Of a stretch of DNA of 64,000 nucleotides, positions 8,279 through 17,882 are shown in pieces. The notes below the pieces were generated by a model. It ran no database searches. It worked only from the letters and a program-made list of their open reading frames with translations, and had not been told where the DNA came from. This DNA is from Halogranum gelatinilyticum (GTDB taxonomy: Archaea > Halobacteriota > Halobacteria > Halobacteriales > Haloferacaceae), in the NCBI RefSeq assembly GCF_900103715.1, contig NZ_FNHL01000008.1, forward strand, positions 38,507 to 102,506, read 5' to 3'. The position numbers and the translations under genes are program-made. How positions within the stretch are numbered: the stretch's first letter is position 1; each line of letters opens with the position of its first letter.

Positions 8279-8953
8279 ATGACGACAGCTTATCTCACCG
8301 TCGACGACGCACCGTCCGACAGCCTGCCCGCCAAAGTCGCCGCCCTCGACGCGCGGGACGTCCCCGCGCTGTTCTTCTGCGAAGGGCGACGGCTCACGGA
8401 GTATCCGGACCACGCCCGCGAGGCGGTCGAGGCCGGCTACCACCTTGGTAACCACGCCTACTCCCACGAGCACGCCTCGTCGCTCTCCCCGGCGACGTTC
8501 CGCGAGGAAGTGGCGTGGACCGAGGCACTCCTCGACGACGTCTACGAGAACGCCGGTGTCGACCGCCCGACCCGAACATTCCGGTTTCCCTACGGTGACG
8601 ACGGCAGCGATGACGGTGGAGACCACGCCGCGGCCCTGCAAGACATCCTCGCGGAGTTCGACTTCGTGTCGCCGGACGCGGGGCGAGTCACGTACGACTG
8701 GTACGCGGCGGAACACGCCGACAGGCTCGACTGGTACTGGACCATCGAGGTCCAAGACTGGACGGCCGAGTCGCCTGCGGATCTCCGTGAGCGTGTCACC
8801 TCCGACGCGGTCGGTTCCCGTCTCGACAGCGACTCCGCCGACATCGTCCTCTTTCACGACGCCGGAAACTCCCCCGCGGAGTTCGAAGCTTTCGTCGACG
8901 CGATGCTCGACCGCGGCGTGGAGTTCGGCGCGCCGCTCGATCTCGTCGAGTGA
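8279..8953 (+). CDS. NodB-type polysaccharide deacetylase
   Basis: 224 residues with the deacetylase motifs in order: motif 1 LTVDDAPSD (catalytic base and metal Asp, about 7-15), motif 2 GNHAYSH (metal histidines, about 57-64) and motif 3 FRFPYGDD (about 100-107), then IVLFHDAGN near 196. No signal peptide is present, so it probably removes acetyl groups from imported oligosaccharides in the cytoplasm. It lies between the GH10 protein and the GH67 alpha-glucuronidase, which suggests acetylated glucurono-xylo-oligosaccharides as substrate. The preceding gap shows no clear TATA box at standard spacing. Confidence 0.8.
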   Translation: MTTAYLTVDDAPSDSLPAKVAALDARDVPALFFCEGRRLTEYPDHAREAVEAGYHLGNHAYSHEHASSLSPATFREEVAWTEALLDDVYENAGVDRPTRTFRFPYGDDGSDDGGDHAAALQDILAEFDFVSPDAGRVTYDWYAAEHADRLDWYWTIEVQDWTAESPADLRERVTSDAVGSRLDSDSADIVLFHDAGNSPAEFEAFVDAMLDRGVEFGAPLDLVE

Positions 8954-8994
8954 ACGGTCCTATTGAGAAAACGACGCCGTCGAGCGAGTCGCCG

Positions 8995-11061
8995 TCAGTC
9001 GTCGCCGACGCGGCCCTGCTCGTCCGCGACGCTCGAGTAGTCGTAGAAGTAGTCTGTGAGGACGTCACGCCAGCGTTCGGCCTGCGCGACCTGTTCCTCG
9101 AACCGTTCGGCGACGTGCCGGAACCGCCGTTCGTCGATCTCGCCCTCGAGCGACTGCCACTCGTCGCGGAGTCGCTTGGTCTCCTCGACGCCCGCAAAGC
9201 AGTTGTCGTAGAGCCGTTGGACGACAGTCGTCCCGTCGGCGAGTTCGTGGGTCCACGGCAGATGGTGGAAGAACAACAGGAGCTCCTCGGGGCAGTCCTC
9301 GACGGACTCGTACCGTTCGGCGACCGGGTCGCGGTACTGGCCGGCGTAGCCGCTGCCCGTGCTCGTCCGGTCGACGCCGATGCCCTCCTCGGTCGCGCCG
9401 TGGTAGCCCGGCCACTCCTCGGGCGAGGGGTAGTAGTGGTTCTCCAGATACTCCTCGCCGTTGTGCATCATGTGCATGAGACCGAGCCCGCCCGTCTCGT
9501 AGTCGATGCAGGCCTCCCACGAGTCGTGGAGGATGCGAGTCACCGTGTCGACGACTTCCTCGTCGCCGCCGAAGGTCTGGCGGACCCACTCCTCCGTGAC
9601 CGCCTCGGCGGACGCCTCGGGGTCCCACGCAACTCGGCCGAAGGCGTAGAGGTTCGCCTGTGCGAGGTACGTCCCCGTCCAGCTGTGGTCCTCACCGACG
9701 CTGCCGACGCCGACGACGCCCTCGCCGTCGTCGCGGAACAGTGAATGGACTGGCGACCCCGGCCCGTCGGCGTGTGTGTCGAAGTCGAATATCTCCTCCC
9801 ACATCGGGAGATGGTAGGTCGCGTGGACGCCCTGCCCGGTGTACTCCTGGGTGATCTGCAGTTCTAGTCCGAGGTCCGTCTCGGGCATCGCGCCGAAGAG
9901 CGTCGACACCGGCTCGCGCGGCTGGAAGTCGATGGGACCGTTCTTGATCTGGACGGTGACGTTGTCGTCGAAGTCGCCGTCGAGCGGTTCGAAGGTGTCG
10001 TAGGCCTGTACTGCGCGGTCCTCGTGGGTTCCGTAGACGAAGGCACGCCACCAGACTCGGCCACCGTGTGGTTCCAACGCGCGTGCGATAGCGTTCGCGC
10101 CGTCGACGTGGTCGCGGCCGTAGTCGTACGGGCCGGGCTGTCCCTCCGAGTCGGCCTTGACGAGAAAGCCCCCGAAGTCAGGAACGAGTTCGTAGATCTC
10201 GTCGGCCTTCTCGCGCCACCACGCCTGGACCTCCTCGTCCAGCGGATCAGCCGTGTCGAGGTCGCCGACGAGCATCGGCGCGGCGAAGTTGACCGAGAGA
10301 TACGGCCGAATCCCATAGCGACGGAACACTGACGCGAGACTCGTGAAGGCTTCCAGCCGGTGTGATTCGAGCAGTTGCCAGCCCTCGAAGGCGTCGAAGG
10401 CGGCGTTCGCGCTCGCTCGCTCCGGCTTCGTCGTGTTGACGTTGTTGAAGACGATGCCGTTGACGCCGACGGAGGCGAGGAGTCGCGCGTAATCCTCGTA
10501 CCGCGGTCGGAGGTCGGGCAGTCGCTCCCAGTCGAAGATAGACTCGCCGCCGTAGCCGCGCTCGACCGACCGGTGGAAGGGTGTGTCCCACTGGTTGAGC
10601 AGTCGGTTCTCGTAGGCCGGTTCCTCACGCACGTCGAGGTCGTCGACGGGTTCGTGTGTGTTCAGGAGGCGTAAGAGGTGAAACGTTCCGTACACCAACC
10701 CGCGGTCAGTCGAGGCGGTAACGACGAGACAGTCCTGGCCATTCCACGTCACCGACTTCAACAGATAGCCGCCGTCGGCGAGGTCGTCGACGACGTCCGT
10801 CGGGACCGACTCGGCGATCATCGCCATGTCGTCGGGCGTCCCGATGGCGAGAAAGCCGTCGGCTGTTGTGGGGGGATGTTGCCAGAGATGTGGGTCACTC
10901 CCGAGCAGGTCGGGGAGCGCGCGCCGGAGTTCGTCGCGAACGGCGCTCAGTTCGGGTGCTTTCTCCGCGATGTACGCGTGTCGACACCGACGTCGGTACG
11001 AGTCGAGACGTCCGTCGGGGACGCGCTCGTACCGGAGCCAGCAGCTGTCGTACTGATTCAT
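8995..11061 (-). CDS. aguA: Alpha-glucuronidase, GH67
   Basis: 688 residues, the usual length of GH67 enzymes, which release 4-O-methyl-glucuronate from the non-reducing end of xylo-oligosaccharides. Family landmarks are intact: the acid in KADSEGQPGPYDYG (E306), the first base in QIKNGPIDFQPREP (D378), and the second base in LQITQEYTG (E406); the D378-E406 spacing equals that of the bacterial enzyme. No signal peptide is seen, so it acts inside the cell on imported oligosaccharides. It is divergent from the oligosaccharide transporter operon that starts at 11303, which supports joint control. Confidence 0.93.
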   Translation of the reverse strand: MNQYDSCWLRYERVPDGRLDSYRRRCRHAYIAEKAPELSAVRDELRRALPDLLGSDPHLWQHPPTTADGFLAIGTPDDMAMIAESVPTDVVDDLADGGYLLKSVTWNGQDCLVVTASTDRGLVYGTFHLLRLLNTHEPVDDLDVREEPAYENRLLNQWDTPFHRSVERGYGGESIFDWERLPDLRPRYEDYARLLASVGVNGIVFNNVNTTKPERASANAAFDAFEGWQLLESHRLEAFTSLASVFRRYGIRPYLSVNFAAPMLVGDLDTADPLDEEVQAWWREKADEIYELVPDFGGFLVKADSEGQPGPYDYGRDHVDGANAIARALEPHGGRVWWRAFVYGTHEDRAVQAYDTFEPLDGDFDDNVTVQIKNGPIDFQPREPVSTLFGAMPETDLGLELQITQEYTGQGVHATYHLPMWEEIFDFDTHADGPGSPVHSLFRDDGEGVVGVGSVGEDHSWTGTYLAQANLYAFGRVAWDPEASAEAVTEEWVRQTFGGDEEVVDTVTRILHDSWEACIDYETGGLGLMHMMHNGEEYLENHYYPSPEEWPGYHGATEEGIGVDRTSTGSGYAGQYRDPVAERYESVEDCPEELLLFFHHLPWTHELADGTTVVQRLYDNCFAGVEETKRLRDEWQSLEGEIDERRFRHVAERFEEQVAQAERWRDVLTDYFYDYSSVADEQGRVGDD

Positions 11062-11269
11062 CGTGTTCGACTGGGCAGTCGGTACCGGGGACTAAAACGG
11101 TAGTGCTCAACCGAATAATTAAACTGGTGTGAGCCGTCAGTTCCGTTAACCGCTGACAGTCAGTGCCACGCAGGTTGTCAGCAATCCGACCCGATTCCGG
11201 TCCGCGTAGTACCGAGAGCCCCTTTGATACCATTTTTCAGGGGATATAAGCCCATTATAATACACAATG

Positions 11270-11276
11270 TTTATAA
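11270..11276 (+). promoter_or_regulatory. TATA box of the transporter operon
   Basis: TTTATAA is centred 30 bp before the ATG at 11303. Its position rules out the upstream in-frame ATG at 11267 as the start of the binding protein. Confidence 0.6.
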
Positions 11277-11302
11277 TCAACTATAGAATACTACGCCATG
11301 TT

Positions 11303-13105
11303 ATGTCATCTGATAGCAGGCGGGAGTACGATAGACACATGAGCCGCCGGAGGCTGCTGGCGGCGGCCGGAGCGTCCGGGGTTGCGGCCCTCGCAGGCTG
11401 TTCCGGTGGAAATACCGAACCGACAGATTCGGGTTCCGGTTCTGGTTCCGGTTCGGGGGACACAACAGACGAGTCGGGTGAGTCGGGGATGTCCGTCGCC
11501 GATGCGTCGTTCTCCAACGCCTACACGGGCAACCCGGTCGACCTCCACTTCAACGCCTCGGCAACCCAGAACTTCGCCTGGCCTGCCGGGCGAGCCGTGT
11601 TCGCGCCGTTCCTGAAGTACTCGTTCAACAACTCGGAGTTCATGTACGGCGCGCTCTCCGACCTGCAGATCGAAGACCAGGAAGTCACGATGACGTTCCG
11701 TGACGACCTCACGTGGAGTAACGGCGACGAGTGGACCACAGAGGACCTGGAGGTCCAGCTCCAGCTGGCCCAGAAGACCGGCAGTTCGCTGTTCGGCTAC
11801 GTCGACGACTTCGAGATGGTCGACGACAAGACGGGGAAACTGATCCTGTCGGGACCGACGAACCCCCAGATCATCAAGTTCGAGCTGACGAACTTCTTCG
11901 TCGACACGAAGGCAGAGACCCACGAACAGTGGCTGGACGCGCCCGAAGCAGACTTCCTGCAGTGGGCGTGGGAAGACCCTGTCGCGAGCGGAATGTTCCA
12001 GTTCGAGAACAAAGACCAGCAGGCCTTCGAGTTCTCGCGTAACCCCGAGTTCTACAAGTCCGACAACGTCAACTTCGAGAGCTATCTCCTCGAGAGCTAC
12101 GGTGGGAACACCGCCCAGCACCAGGCACTCATCTCCGGCACTGAGGTGGACGCGTCGACGAGTCTGTTCACACCGCCGGAAATCGCAGACCGCTTCCCGG
12201 ACCACGTCGTCGAGGTCAACATTCCGGCGAAGTGGGGCTACGGTATCGTCTTCAACCACAACGACCCGCACTTCGGCAAGCGGAACGTCCGACAGGCTGT
12301 CGCTCACGTCATCAACCGGCAGGCACTCGTCGACAACGCCGGGCCGCGGACGAAGTTCACCGCGCCGATTCCCTGTGGTATCGCGCCGCGCGACCAAGAG
12401 TACTGGCTCGGTGACTGGTACGACGACTTCGAAACCTACGGCGCGGACGAGACGCAGGCAGAGCAGGCGACGCAGCTGCTCGAAGAAGCCGGCTACACCA
12501 AGGTGGACGGCACCTGGCAGGACAGTGAAGGCGAAACCCTCGGTGGGGAGTACTTCTCGCCGTCGGGGTGGACCGACTGGACGACGATGACCCAGACGGT
12601 CGTCAGCCAGCTCAACGAGTTCGGCTTCGACTTCTCGGTCAGCACGAAGCCGACGAACGACTGGTTCGGCCAGTACTCCAACAGCAACTTCTCGATGGGG
12701 TCGCTGTACTGGCTGCCGGGCGGATCGCGTTCGTCGTTCCCGTACTTCCCGCTGTACTACCAGCTGTGGGCGACCGACATCGGTGGCGGCCACGGCTACC
12801 GCGAGAAGGCCGACTCCGAGCAGACCATCCCCAGCCGCGACGGTGGCGAGACGACGCTCAATCCGCTGGAGGTCACGCGTAACATCGCTCGACAGGCGAA
12901 CGACGACGAGTCGCGGCCCTACGTCCAGCAGGCAGCGTGGCACAACCACATCGAACTGCCGTTCCTCGGGCTGGTCTCGAAGTTCGAGCAGTCCTGGGTG
13001 ACCGACGACGAGTGGACGGTTGCCAGTGAAGACAGTCCCAACCGCCGTGTCAAGTGGCCCCCGTTCTGGTGGGTCCACGAGGGCGAGCTGCAGTACCAGG
13101 GATAA
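11303..13105 (+). CDS. ABC substrate-binding lipoprotein, family 5
   Basis: 600 residues. A Tat signal (S-R-R-R-L-L at about 14-19) runs into the lipobox ALAGC, followed by a Ser/Gly-rich linker, so the protein is exported and lipid-anchored. The body matches extracellular solute-binding protein family 5 (dipeptide/oligopeptide class), a class that in several thermophiles also binds xylo- and gluco-oligosaccharides. It heads an operon with two permeases and a fused ATPase and is divergent from aguA, so glucurono-xylo-oligosaccharides are the likely cargo. A close paralogue lies at 26878-28680. The start follows the TATA spacing. Confidence 0.85.
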   Translation: MSSDSRREYDRHMSRRRLLAAAGASGVAALAGCSGGNTEPTDSGSGSGSGSGDTTDESGESGMSVADASFSNAYTGNPVDLHFNASATQNFAWPAGRAVFAPFLKYSFNNSEFMYGALSDLQIEDQEVTMTFRDDLTWSNGDEWTTEDLEVQLQLAQKTGSSLFGYVDDFEMVDDKTGKLILSGPTNPQIIKFELTNFFVDTKAETHEQWLDAPEADFLQWAWEDPVASGMFQFENKDQQAFEFSRNPEFYKSDNVNFESYLLESYGGNTAQHQALISGTEVDASTSLFTPPEIADRFPDHVVEVNIPAKWGYGIVFNHNDPHFGKRNVRQAVAHVINRQALVDNAGPRTKFTAPIPCGIAPRDQEYWLGDWYDDFETYGADETQAEQATQLLEEAGYTKVDGTWQDSEGETLGGEYFSPSGWTDWTTMTQTVVSQLNEFGFDFSVSTKPTNDWFGQYSNSNFSMGSLYWLPGGSRSSFPYFPLYYQLWATDIGGGHGYREKADSEQTIPSRDGGETTLNPLEVTRNIARQANDDESRPYVQQAAWHNHIELPFLGLVSKFEQSWVTDDEWTVASEDSPNRRVKWPPFWWVHEGELQYQG

Positions 13106-13138
13106 TAAGCCCCCTCGACAAAGCCACCAACGCCAACA

Positions 13139-14137
13139 ATGAACTATTACCTCAGACGAACGGTCAGAATACCCCTGACCATCCTCGCAGTCGCGACGCT
13201 CACCTTCGGGTTGATTCGCCTCCTCCCCGGTGGGCCGTTTACGCAGCTGCGCATCCAGCTTATCCGTCAGGGTGTTCCGGCCGAGCAGGTCAACGCTCGT
13301 ATCGAAGCGCTTCAGAACATCAGACCCGACGCACCGCTCTGGCAACAGTATCTCGACTATCTCATCGGCGTGGTTCAGTTGGATCTCGGTCGTTCGATAT
13401 CCCTCAACGCGCCCGTGGTCGAAGTGCTCGCCCGCGCGCTTCCGTGGACGGTCTTCCTCGTCGTGACGTCGACAGTACTGATGTTCGTCGTCGGCGTCCT
13501 CATCGGGGCTGTGCAGGCGTACAAGGAAGGCTCACGGTTCGACAAATTCGCCTCGGGGAGTTCCATCTTCCTGATGGCCGTACCGTACTACATCTTCGCC
13601 GTCATGTTCCTGTTCTTCCTCGCGTTCCAGCTTCAACTGTTCCCGACCGGGAACGCGGTCGAACGGGGCCTCGATGCCGCACTCAGCTTGGAGTACATCT
13701 TGAGCGTACTCCACCACGCGGCACTGCCGATCCTGGCGTTCACCATCGGTGGCGTCGGGTCGACGGCACTCAACATGCGCGGAAACGGTATTCAGGTACT
13801 CGGTGAGGAGTACGTCGAAGTCGCCCGCCTCCGCGGGCTTTCAGACAGCCGTATTGCGACGAAGTACGTCGCCAAGAACGCTATCCTCCCGATGTACACG
13901 GGACTGCTGCTGCTCATCGGCTTCCGTCTCGGCGGAACCGTCGTTTTGGAGCAGATCTTCTCGTATCCGGGGCTGGGTTACTACCTCATCTCCGCGGTCA
14001 ACGCGAACGATTATCCGCTGATGATGGGCTGTTTCCTCATCATCACGATCACGCTCGTCATCGCGGTCTACATCGCAGACCTGACCTACGGTCTCATCGA
14101 CCCCCGCATCAGTGCAGGTGATTCCGATGGTTACTGA
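13139..14137 (+). CDS. ABC transporter permease, DppB type
   Basis: 332 residues with a first membrane segment at about 10-30 (PLTILAVATLTFGLIRLLPG), a large extracytoplasmic loop, then five more helices. The EAA-type coupling motif lies in the segment EEYVEVARLRGLSDSRI (about 222-238), and the typical tail LIDPRISAGD is present. It follows the binding protein by 33 bp and overlaps the next permease, so the three are one transcript. Together with DppC it forms the membrane channel. Confidence 0.9.
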   Translation: MNYYLRRTVRIPLTILAVATLTFGLIRLLPGGPFTQLRIQLIRQGVPAEQVNARIEALQNIRPDAPLWQQYLDYLIGVVQLDLGRSISLNAPVVEVLARALPWTVFLVVTSTVLMFVVGVLIGAVQAYKEGSRFDKFASGSSIFLMAVPYYIFAVMFLFFLAFQLQLFPTGNAVERGLDAALSLEYILSVLHHAALPILAFTIGGVGSTALNMRGNGIQVLGEEYVEVARLRGLSDSRIATKYVAKNAILPMYTGLLLLIGFRLGGTVVLEQIFSYPGLGYYLISAVNANDYPLMMGCFLIITITLVIAVYIADLTYGLIDPRISAGDSDGY

Positions 14138-15149
14138 AGCCGACTCCTCTTCGTCGTCCGACGATATCGACTGGCGATCCGATTCGTCGTCGGCCGAGAT
14201 GAGCCAACGCGACCGGCTCGCTGAGTTCTACGAACAGAGCATCTACGAACCCGCCGTCGTCGCGTGGTCGGACATCCGGACGCGAATCGGCATCGTCATC
14301 CTGAGCGTCTACTTCCTGATGGCGCTCATCGACGTGCTGGGACTCTGGCGCGCACCGGTGCCGAACCAGGCACCGCGCCTGCTCGTCCCCTTCGCAAATA
14401 TGCAGTATCCGCTCGGGACGACGCAGTCGGGCGTCGACCTACTCGCACTCATCATCGACTCGACGCCGTTCATCCTGTTGATGGTGCTCGCGGGCGGCGT
14501 ATGGGCGACGAGCGTCGCCATCGTCGTCGGAACCATCTCGGGTTACAAAGGCGGTACCGTCGACACCGTCATCACGTCCATCTCGGACCTGTTCATGGCG
14601 ATTCCGGGACTGCCGCTCATCATCGTGCTTGCCATCGCGCTGAGTCCGGAGAACCCGCTTCTCCTCGGTGTGATCCTGACCATCAACTACTGGGCCGGGC
14701 TGGGTCGGTCGATCCGGTCGCAGGTCCTCTCGATTCGTGAGGAAAGCTACGTCGAAGCCTCGCGGACGATGGGAACGAGCACGCCCCGTATCATCGTGAA
14801 GGACGTGCTGCCGAACATCATGCCCTACATCATGGTCAACTTCGTGCTCGCCGCGCGGTACACCATCTTCGCGTCGGTCGGGCTGTACTTCATCGGTGTG
14901 CTGCCCTACACCGGCCAGAACTGGGGCGTCACGCTGAACAACGCGTACAACCAGGGTGGACTGTTCACCCTCGGCGCGCTCCACTGGCTGCTCGTGCCCA
15001 TCGTGGCCATTGTCGGCCTCGCGTTCGGGCTCATCCTAGTCAGTCAGGGCATGGACCGTATCTTCAACCCGCGGGTTCGGACGCGCCTCACCGGTAAGTC
15101 CGAGTCCGTCGAGGAGAGCGACAACGAATCCACGTCCACGTGGGTGTGA
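14127..15149 (+). CDS. ABC transporter permease, DppC type
   Basis: 340 residues from the ATG at 14127, which has an AGGTGA Shine-Dalgarno 6-7 bp upstream and overlaps the dppB-like stop by 11 bp. A Ser/Asp-rich cytoplasmic start is followed by a helix near 58-75, the DppC-typical segment PLGTTQSGVDLLALIID, and five further helices. The coupling loop REESYVEASRTMGTSTPRI is clear, and the tail RIFNPRVRTRL is characteristic. It pairs with the preceding permease. Confidence 0.9.
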   Translation: MVTEADSSSSSDDIDWRSDSSSAEMSQRDRLAEFYEQSIYEPAVVAWSDIRTRIGIVILSVYFLMALIDVLGLWRAPVPNQAPRLLVPFANMQYPLGTTQSGVDLLALIIDSTPFILLMVLAGGVWATSVAIVVGTISGYKGGTVDTVITSISDLFMAIPGLPLIIVLAIALSPENPLLLGVILTINYWAGLGRSIRSQVLSIREESYVEASRTMGTSTPRIIVKDVLPNIMPYIMVNFVLAARYTIFASVGLYFIGVLPYTGQNWGVTLNNAYNQGGLFTLGALHWLLVPIVAIVGLAFGLILVSQGMDRIFNPRVRTRLTGKSESVEESDNESTSTWV

Positions 15150-15155
15150 TATAAC

Positions 15156-17384
15156 ATGGCGACCAACACTTCACCAAACGACACGGTAGTATCGGACGAC
15201 GAGGTCGACGATCCGATCCTCGAGATCGAGGACACGAACGTCACCTACAGCGAGGGCGACACCTACGTCCTCGAAGACGTCAACGTCACCATCGACCGCC
15301 ACGAGGTACTCGGCATCGTCGGCGAGTCCGGCTCGGGCAAGTCGATGTTCGCCTCCGCGCTGCTCGACGCAGTCCCGGACCCCGGTCTCCTGACCGGCAA
15401 GATCCACTACAACCGCGAGGACGGCTCGACCGTCGACATCCTCGAGATGAGCGACGAGGAACTCCGCCAGTTCCGCTGGGAGGAGATCTCGATGGTCTTC
15501 CAGGGTGCGATGAGTTCGTTCAACCCGACGATGAAGGTCGGGTCGCACTTCAAGGAGACGCTGCGAACCCACGACAAGGACGTCTCGCAGGGGATGGAGT
15601 TCGCTCGCGAACTGCTGGAGAACCTCTATCTCGAACCGGAGCGCGTGCTCGGCTCGTATCCGCACGAACTCAGCGGTGGGATGCAGCAGCGCGCGCTCAT
15701 CGCGCTGAGCATGGTACTCGACCCGGAGGTGCTCGTCATGGACGAGCCAACGGCCGCACTCGACCTGCTGATGCAGCGGTCGATTCTGCAGCTCCTCGAC
15801 AACCTCCAGAGCGAGTACGACCTGACGATCATCTTCATCACGCACGACCTGCCGCTGGTCGCGTCGTTGGCCGACCGGATGGCCATCATCTACGCGTTCC
15901 AGTTCGCCGAAATCGGCCCGCGTGACGAGATTATCGGCAACTCCGCGCATCCATACACGAGGGAGCTGTTGAACGCGACCCCGAACCTCGACGCGCCGTT
16001 GGAGGACATGCAGCCCATCGAGGGCGAGGGGCCCGCACCGGTCAACGTCCCCTCGGGCTGCCGGTACCATCCGCGGTGTCAGCTCGCGACCGAAGAGTGT
16101 CGGACCGACGACCCGCCGTTCTCGCCGGTCGACGACGAGAGCAGCCACCGCTCGGCCTGTCACCACCGTGAGGAGGCCCGCGAGAAGATCCCGCTCAACT
16201 TCGGCAAGACCGCCGAAGACTTCGAGCAGCCGCTCCGCGAGGAGTCCGAAGGCGGATCGGCACCGGCGGCTACCACGGGGAGCAGGGAGACGGCCGACAC
16301 GCCGTTGCTGTCGCTCAACGACGTCGAAGTCCACTTCGAAGAACAGCAGGGACTCGTCGAACGGTTCACGGAGGACCCGACCGTCGTCCGCGCAGTCGAC
16401 GGCATCTCGCTGGACATCGAGGAACAGGACCTCGTCTGTCTGCTCGGCGAGAGTGGCTGTGGGAAGACGACGCTCGGGAAGACGATGATCGGTCTCCAGA
16501 AGCCGACCGGCGGTTCCATCGAGTACCGCGGTCACGACATCTGGGAGGCCAAGGACGGCAACGCCGACATTGACTACGACGAGGTCCGTTCGGCACTCCA
16601 GATCATCCACCAGGACCCCGGCAGCGCGCTCAACCCCAACCGGCGCATCTCGAATATCCTGTCGGAGCCACTGCGTCACACCCATCCGAACATTAGCCGT
16701 GCCGAGCGGCGTAACCGGATGCACTCGCTCTTGGAGCGAGTCGGCATGACGCCCGCGGCCGACTTCCTCGACCGCTACCCACACCAGCTGTCGGGTGGCG
16801 AGAAACAGCGTGTCGCGCTCGCGCGCGCGCTCCTGATGGACCCGGACGCCATCCTCGCAGACGAGGCCATCAGTGCCGTGGACGTGAGCCTGCGTATCGG
16901 GATCATGGACCTGATGCTCGAACTCCAGGCGGAGTTCGACACCTCGTTCCTGTTCATCAGCCACGACCTCTCAAACGCACGCTACTTCGCCGAGCACGGT
17001 GACGGCCGTATCGCCGTCATGTATCTCGGCGAGATCGTCGAGATCGGCTCCGCCGAGCGGCTCATCCACGACCCGCGACACCCCTACACGGAAGTGTTGC
17101 GGTGGGCGACGCCGAACCTCGACCTCGACGCGATGGACGCCGAGGATCCGCCGATCCGTGAGATCGACGTTCCGGACCCGGTCAACCCGCCGTCGGGCTG
17201 CCGGTTCCACACGCGCTGTCCGGTTGCGCGTGAGGCCTGTCGCGAGGAGCAGCCGCAGCTGTCAGAGCTGGACGACGGCGACGGAGCCGCGGCCTGCTTC
17301 CGCGAGGACCCGGACCACGCGTACTGGGACAGCGAACCCCTCGAGGGCGCGGTCGCCGAACCCGAAGACATCGCACAGCACTGA
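15156..17384 (+). CDS. Fused double ABC ATPase (DppD-DppF fusion)
   Basis: 742 residues carrying two complete oligopeptide-class ATPase domains in one chain. Domain 1 has Walker A GESGSGKS (56-63), signature LSGGMQQR (about 171-178) and Walker B VLVMDEP. Domain 2 has Walker A GESGCGKT (about 431-438), signature LSGGEKQRVALARAL and Walker B-like AILADEA. Each ends with the oligopeptide C-terminal cysteine motif (GCRYHPRC and GCRFHTRCP). In most bacteria these are two genes. It starts 6 bp after the dppC-like gene and powers the same transporter. Confidence 0.92.
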   Translation: MATNTSPNDTVVSDDEVDDPILEIEDTNVTYSEGDTYVLEDVNVTIDRHEVLGIVGESGSGKSMFASALLDAVPDPGLLTGKIHYNREDGSTVDILEMSDEELRQFRWEEISMVFQGAMSSFNPTMKVGSHFKETLRTHDKDVSQGMEFARELLENLYLEPERVLGSYPHELSGGMQQRALIALSMVLDPEVLVMDEPTAALDLLMQRSILQLLDNLQSEYDLTIIFITHDLPLVASLADRMAIIYAFQFAEIGPRDEIIGNSAHPYTRELLNATPNLDAPLEDMQPIEGEGPAPVNVPSGCRYHPRCQLATEECRTDDPPFSPVDDESSHRSACHHREEAREKIPLNFGKTAEDFEQPLREESEGGSAPAATTGSRETADTPLLSLNDVEVHFEEQQGLVERFTEDPTVVRAVDGISLDIEEQDLVCLLGESGCGKTTLGKTMIGLQKPTGGSIEYRGHDIWEAKDGNADIDYDEVRSALQIIHQDPGSALNPNRRISNILSEPLRHTHPNISRAERRNRMHSLLERVGMTPAADFLDRYPHQLSGGEKQRVALARALLMDPDAILADEAISAVDVSLRIGIMDLMLELQAEFDTSFLFISHDLSNARYFAEHGDGRIAVMYLGEIVEIGSAERLIHDPRHPYTEVLRWATPNLDLDAMDAEDPPIREIDVPDPVNPPSGCRFHTRCPVAREACREEQPQLSELDDGDGAAACFREDPDHAYWDSEPLEGAVAEPEDIAQH

Positions 17385-17485
17385 GACCACGCGCGGACAC
17401 TCCCGTCCCGCTATTCGTCCGACGACATTTTTTGGCACTGCGACACCGACAAGCTATTACTACCCACACCGGCATAGTCGACACT

Positions 17486-17836
17486 ATGACACGGTACACC
17501 CCCGAGTGCGTGGACGACACACTCGTTCTCGTCGGCGAGGACGACGGCGACCGGATCGAGATCGGGACCGTCGACGACATCGTCGACGCCATCGGTGGCG
17601 AGACGTATCAGATCGAATACGACCACCACCAGCGAACCCAGCCGTGGCTCCGGACGGACGACGGCGTGCTCGAGATCGACGTACGCGAGGCGGTGATGAC
17701 GCTGCCACACACCGAAGAAAAGGTCGCGGACCTCGTCGACTACGATATGTCGACGGACAGATACGGTCTCCCCGCCCGGACGGTCGAGTTCGCCAACCAA
17801 CTGGTCGACATCTTCGAGCGGCAGGGAAGTTCGTAG
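17486..17836 (+). CDS. Conserved-looking hypothetical protein, small and acidic
   Basis: 116 residues from MTRYTPECVDDTLVLVGED. It is highly acidic, with no signal or membrane segment and an AT-rich CTATTAC element about 30 bp upstream. Beta-rich N-terminal half, helical C-terminal half (VADLVDYDMSTDRYGLPARTVEFANQLVDIFERQ). I do not recognise the family. It lies after the transporter operon with its own promoter and converges on xylose dehydrogenase. An upstream in-frame ATG at 17432 is less likely because it would precede the TATA-like element. Confidence 0.65.
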   Translation: MTRYTPECVDDTLVLVGEDDGDRIEIGTVDDIVDAIGGETYQIEYDHHQRTQPWLRTDDGVLEIDVREAVMTLPHTEEKVADLVDYDMSTDRYGLPARTVEFANQLVDIFERQGSS

Positions 17837-17882
17837 GTCGTCGCCGACGCGGGTCGTGCGGTCCCGCGACGGTCTCGACCGC

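Noticed and set aside
11306..13345. 679-codon minus-strand frame opposite the first binding protein
   Set aside because: Arg/Val-rich shadow of the real plus-strand gene, which has a signal, lipobox and family similarity.
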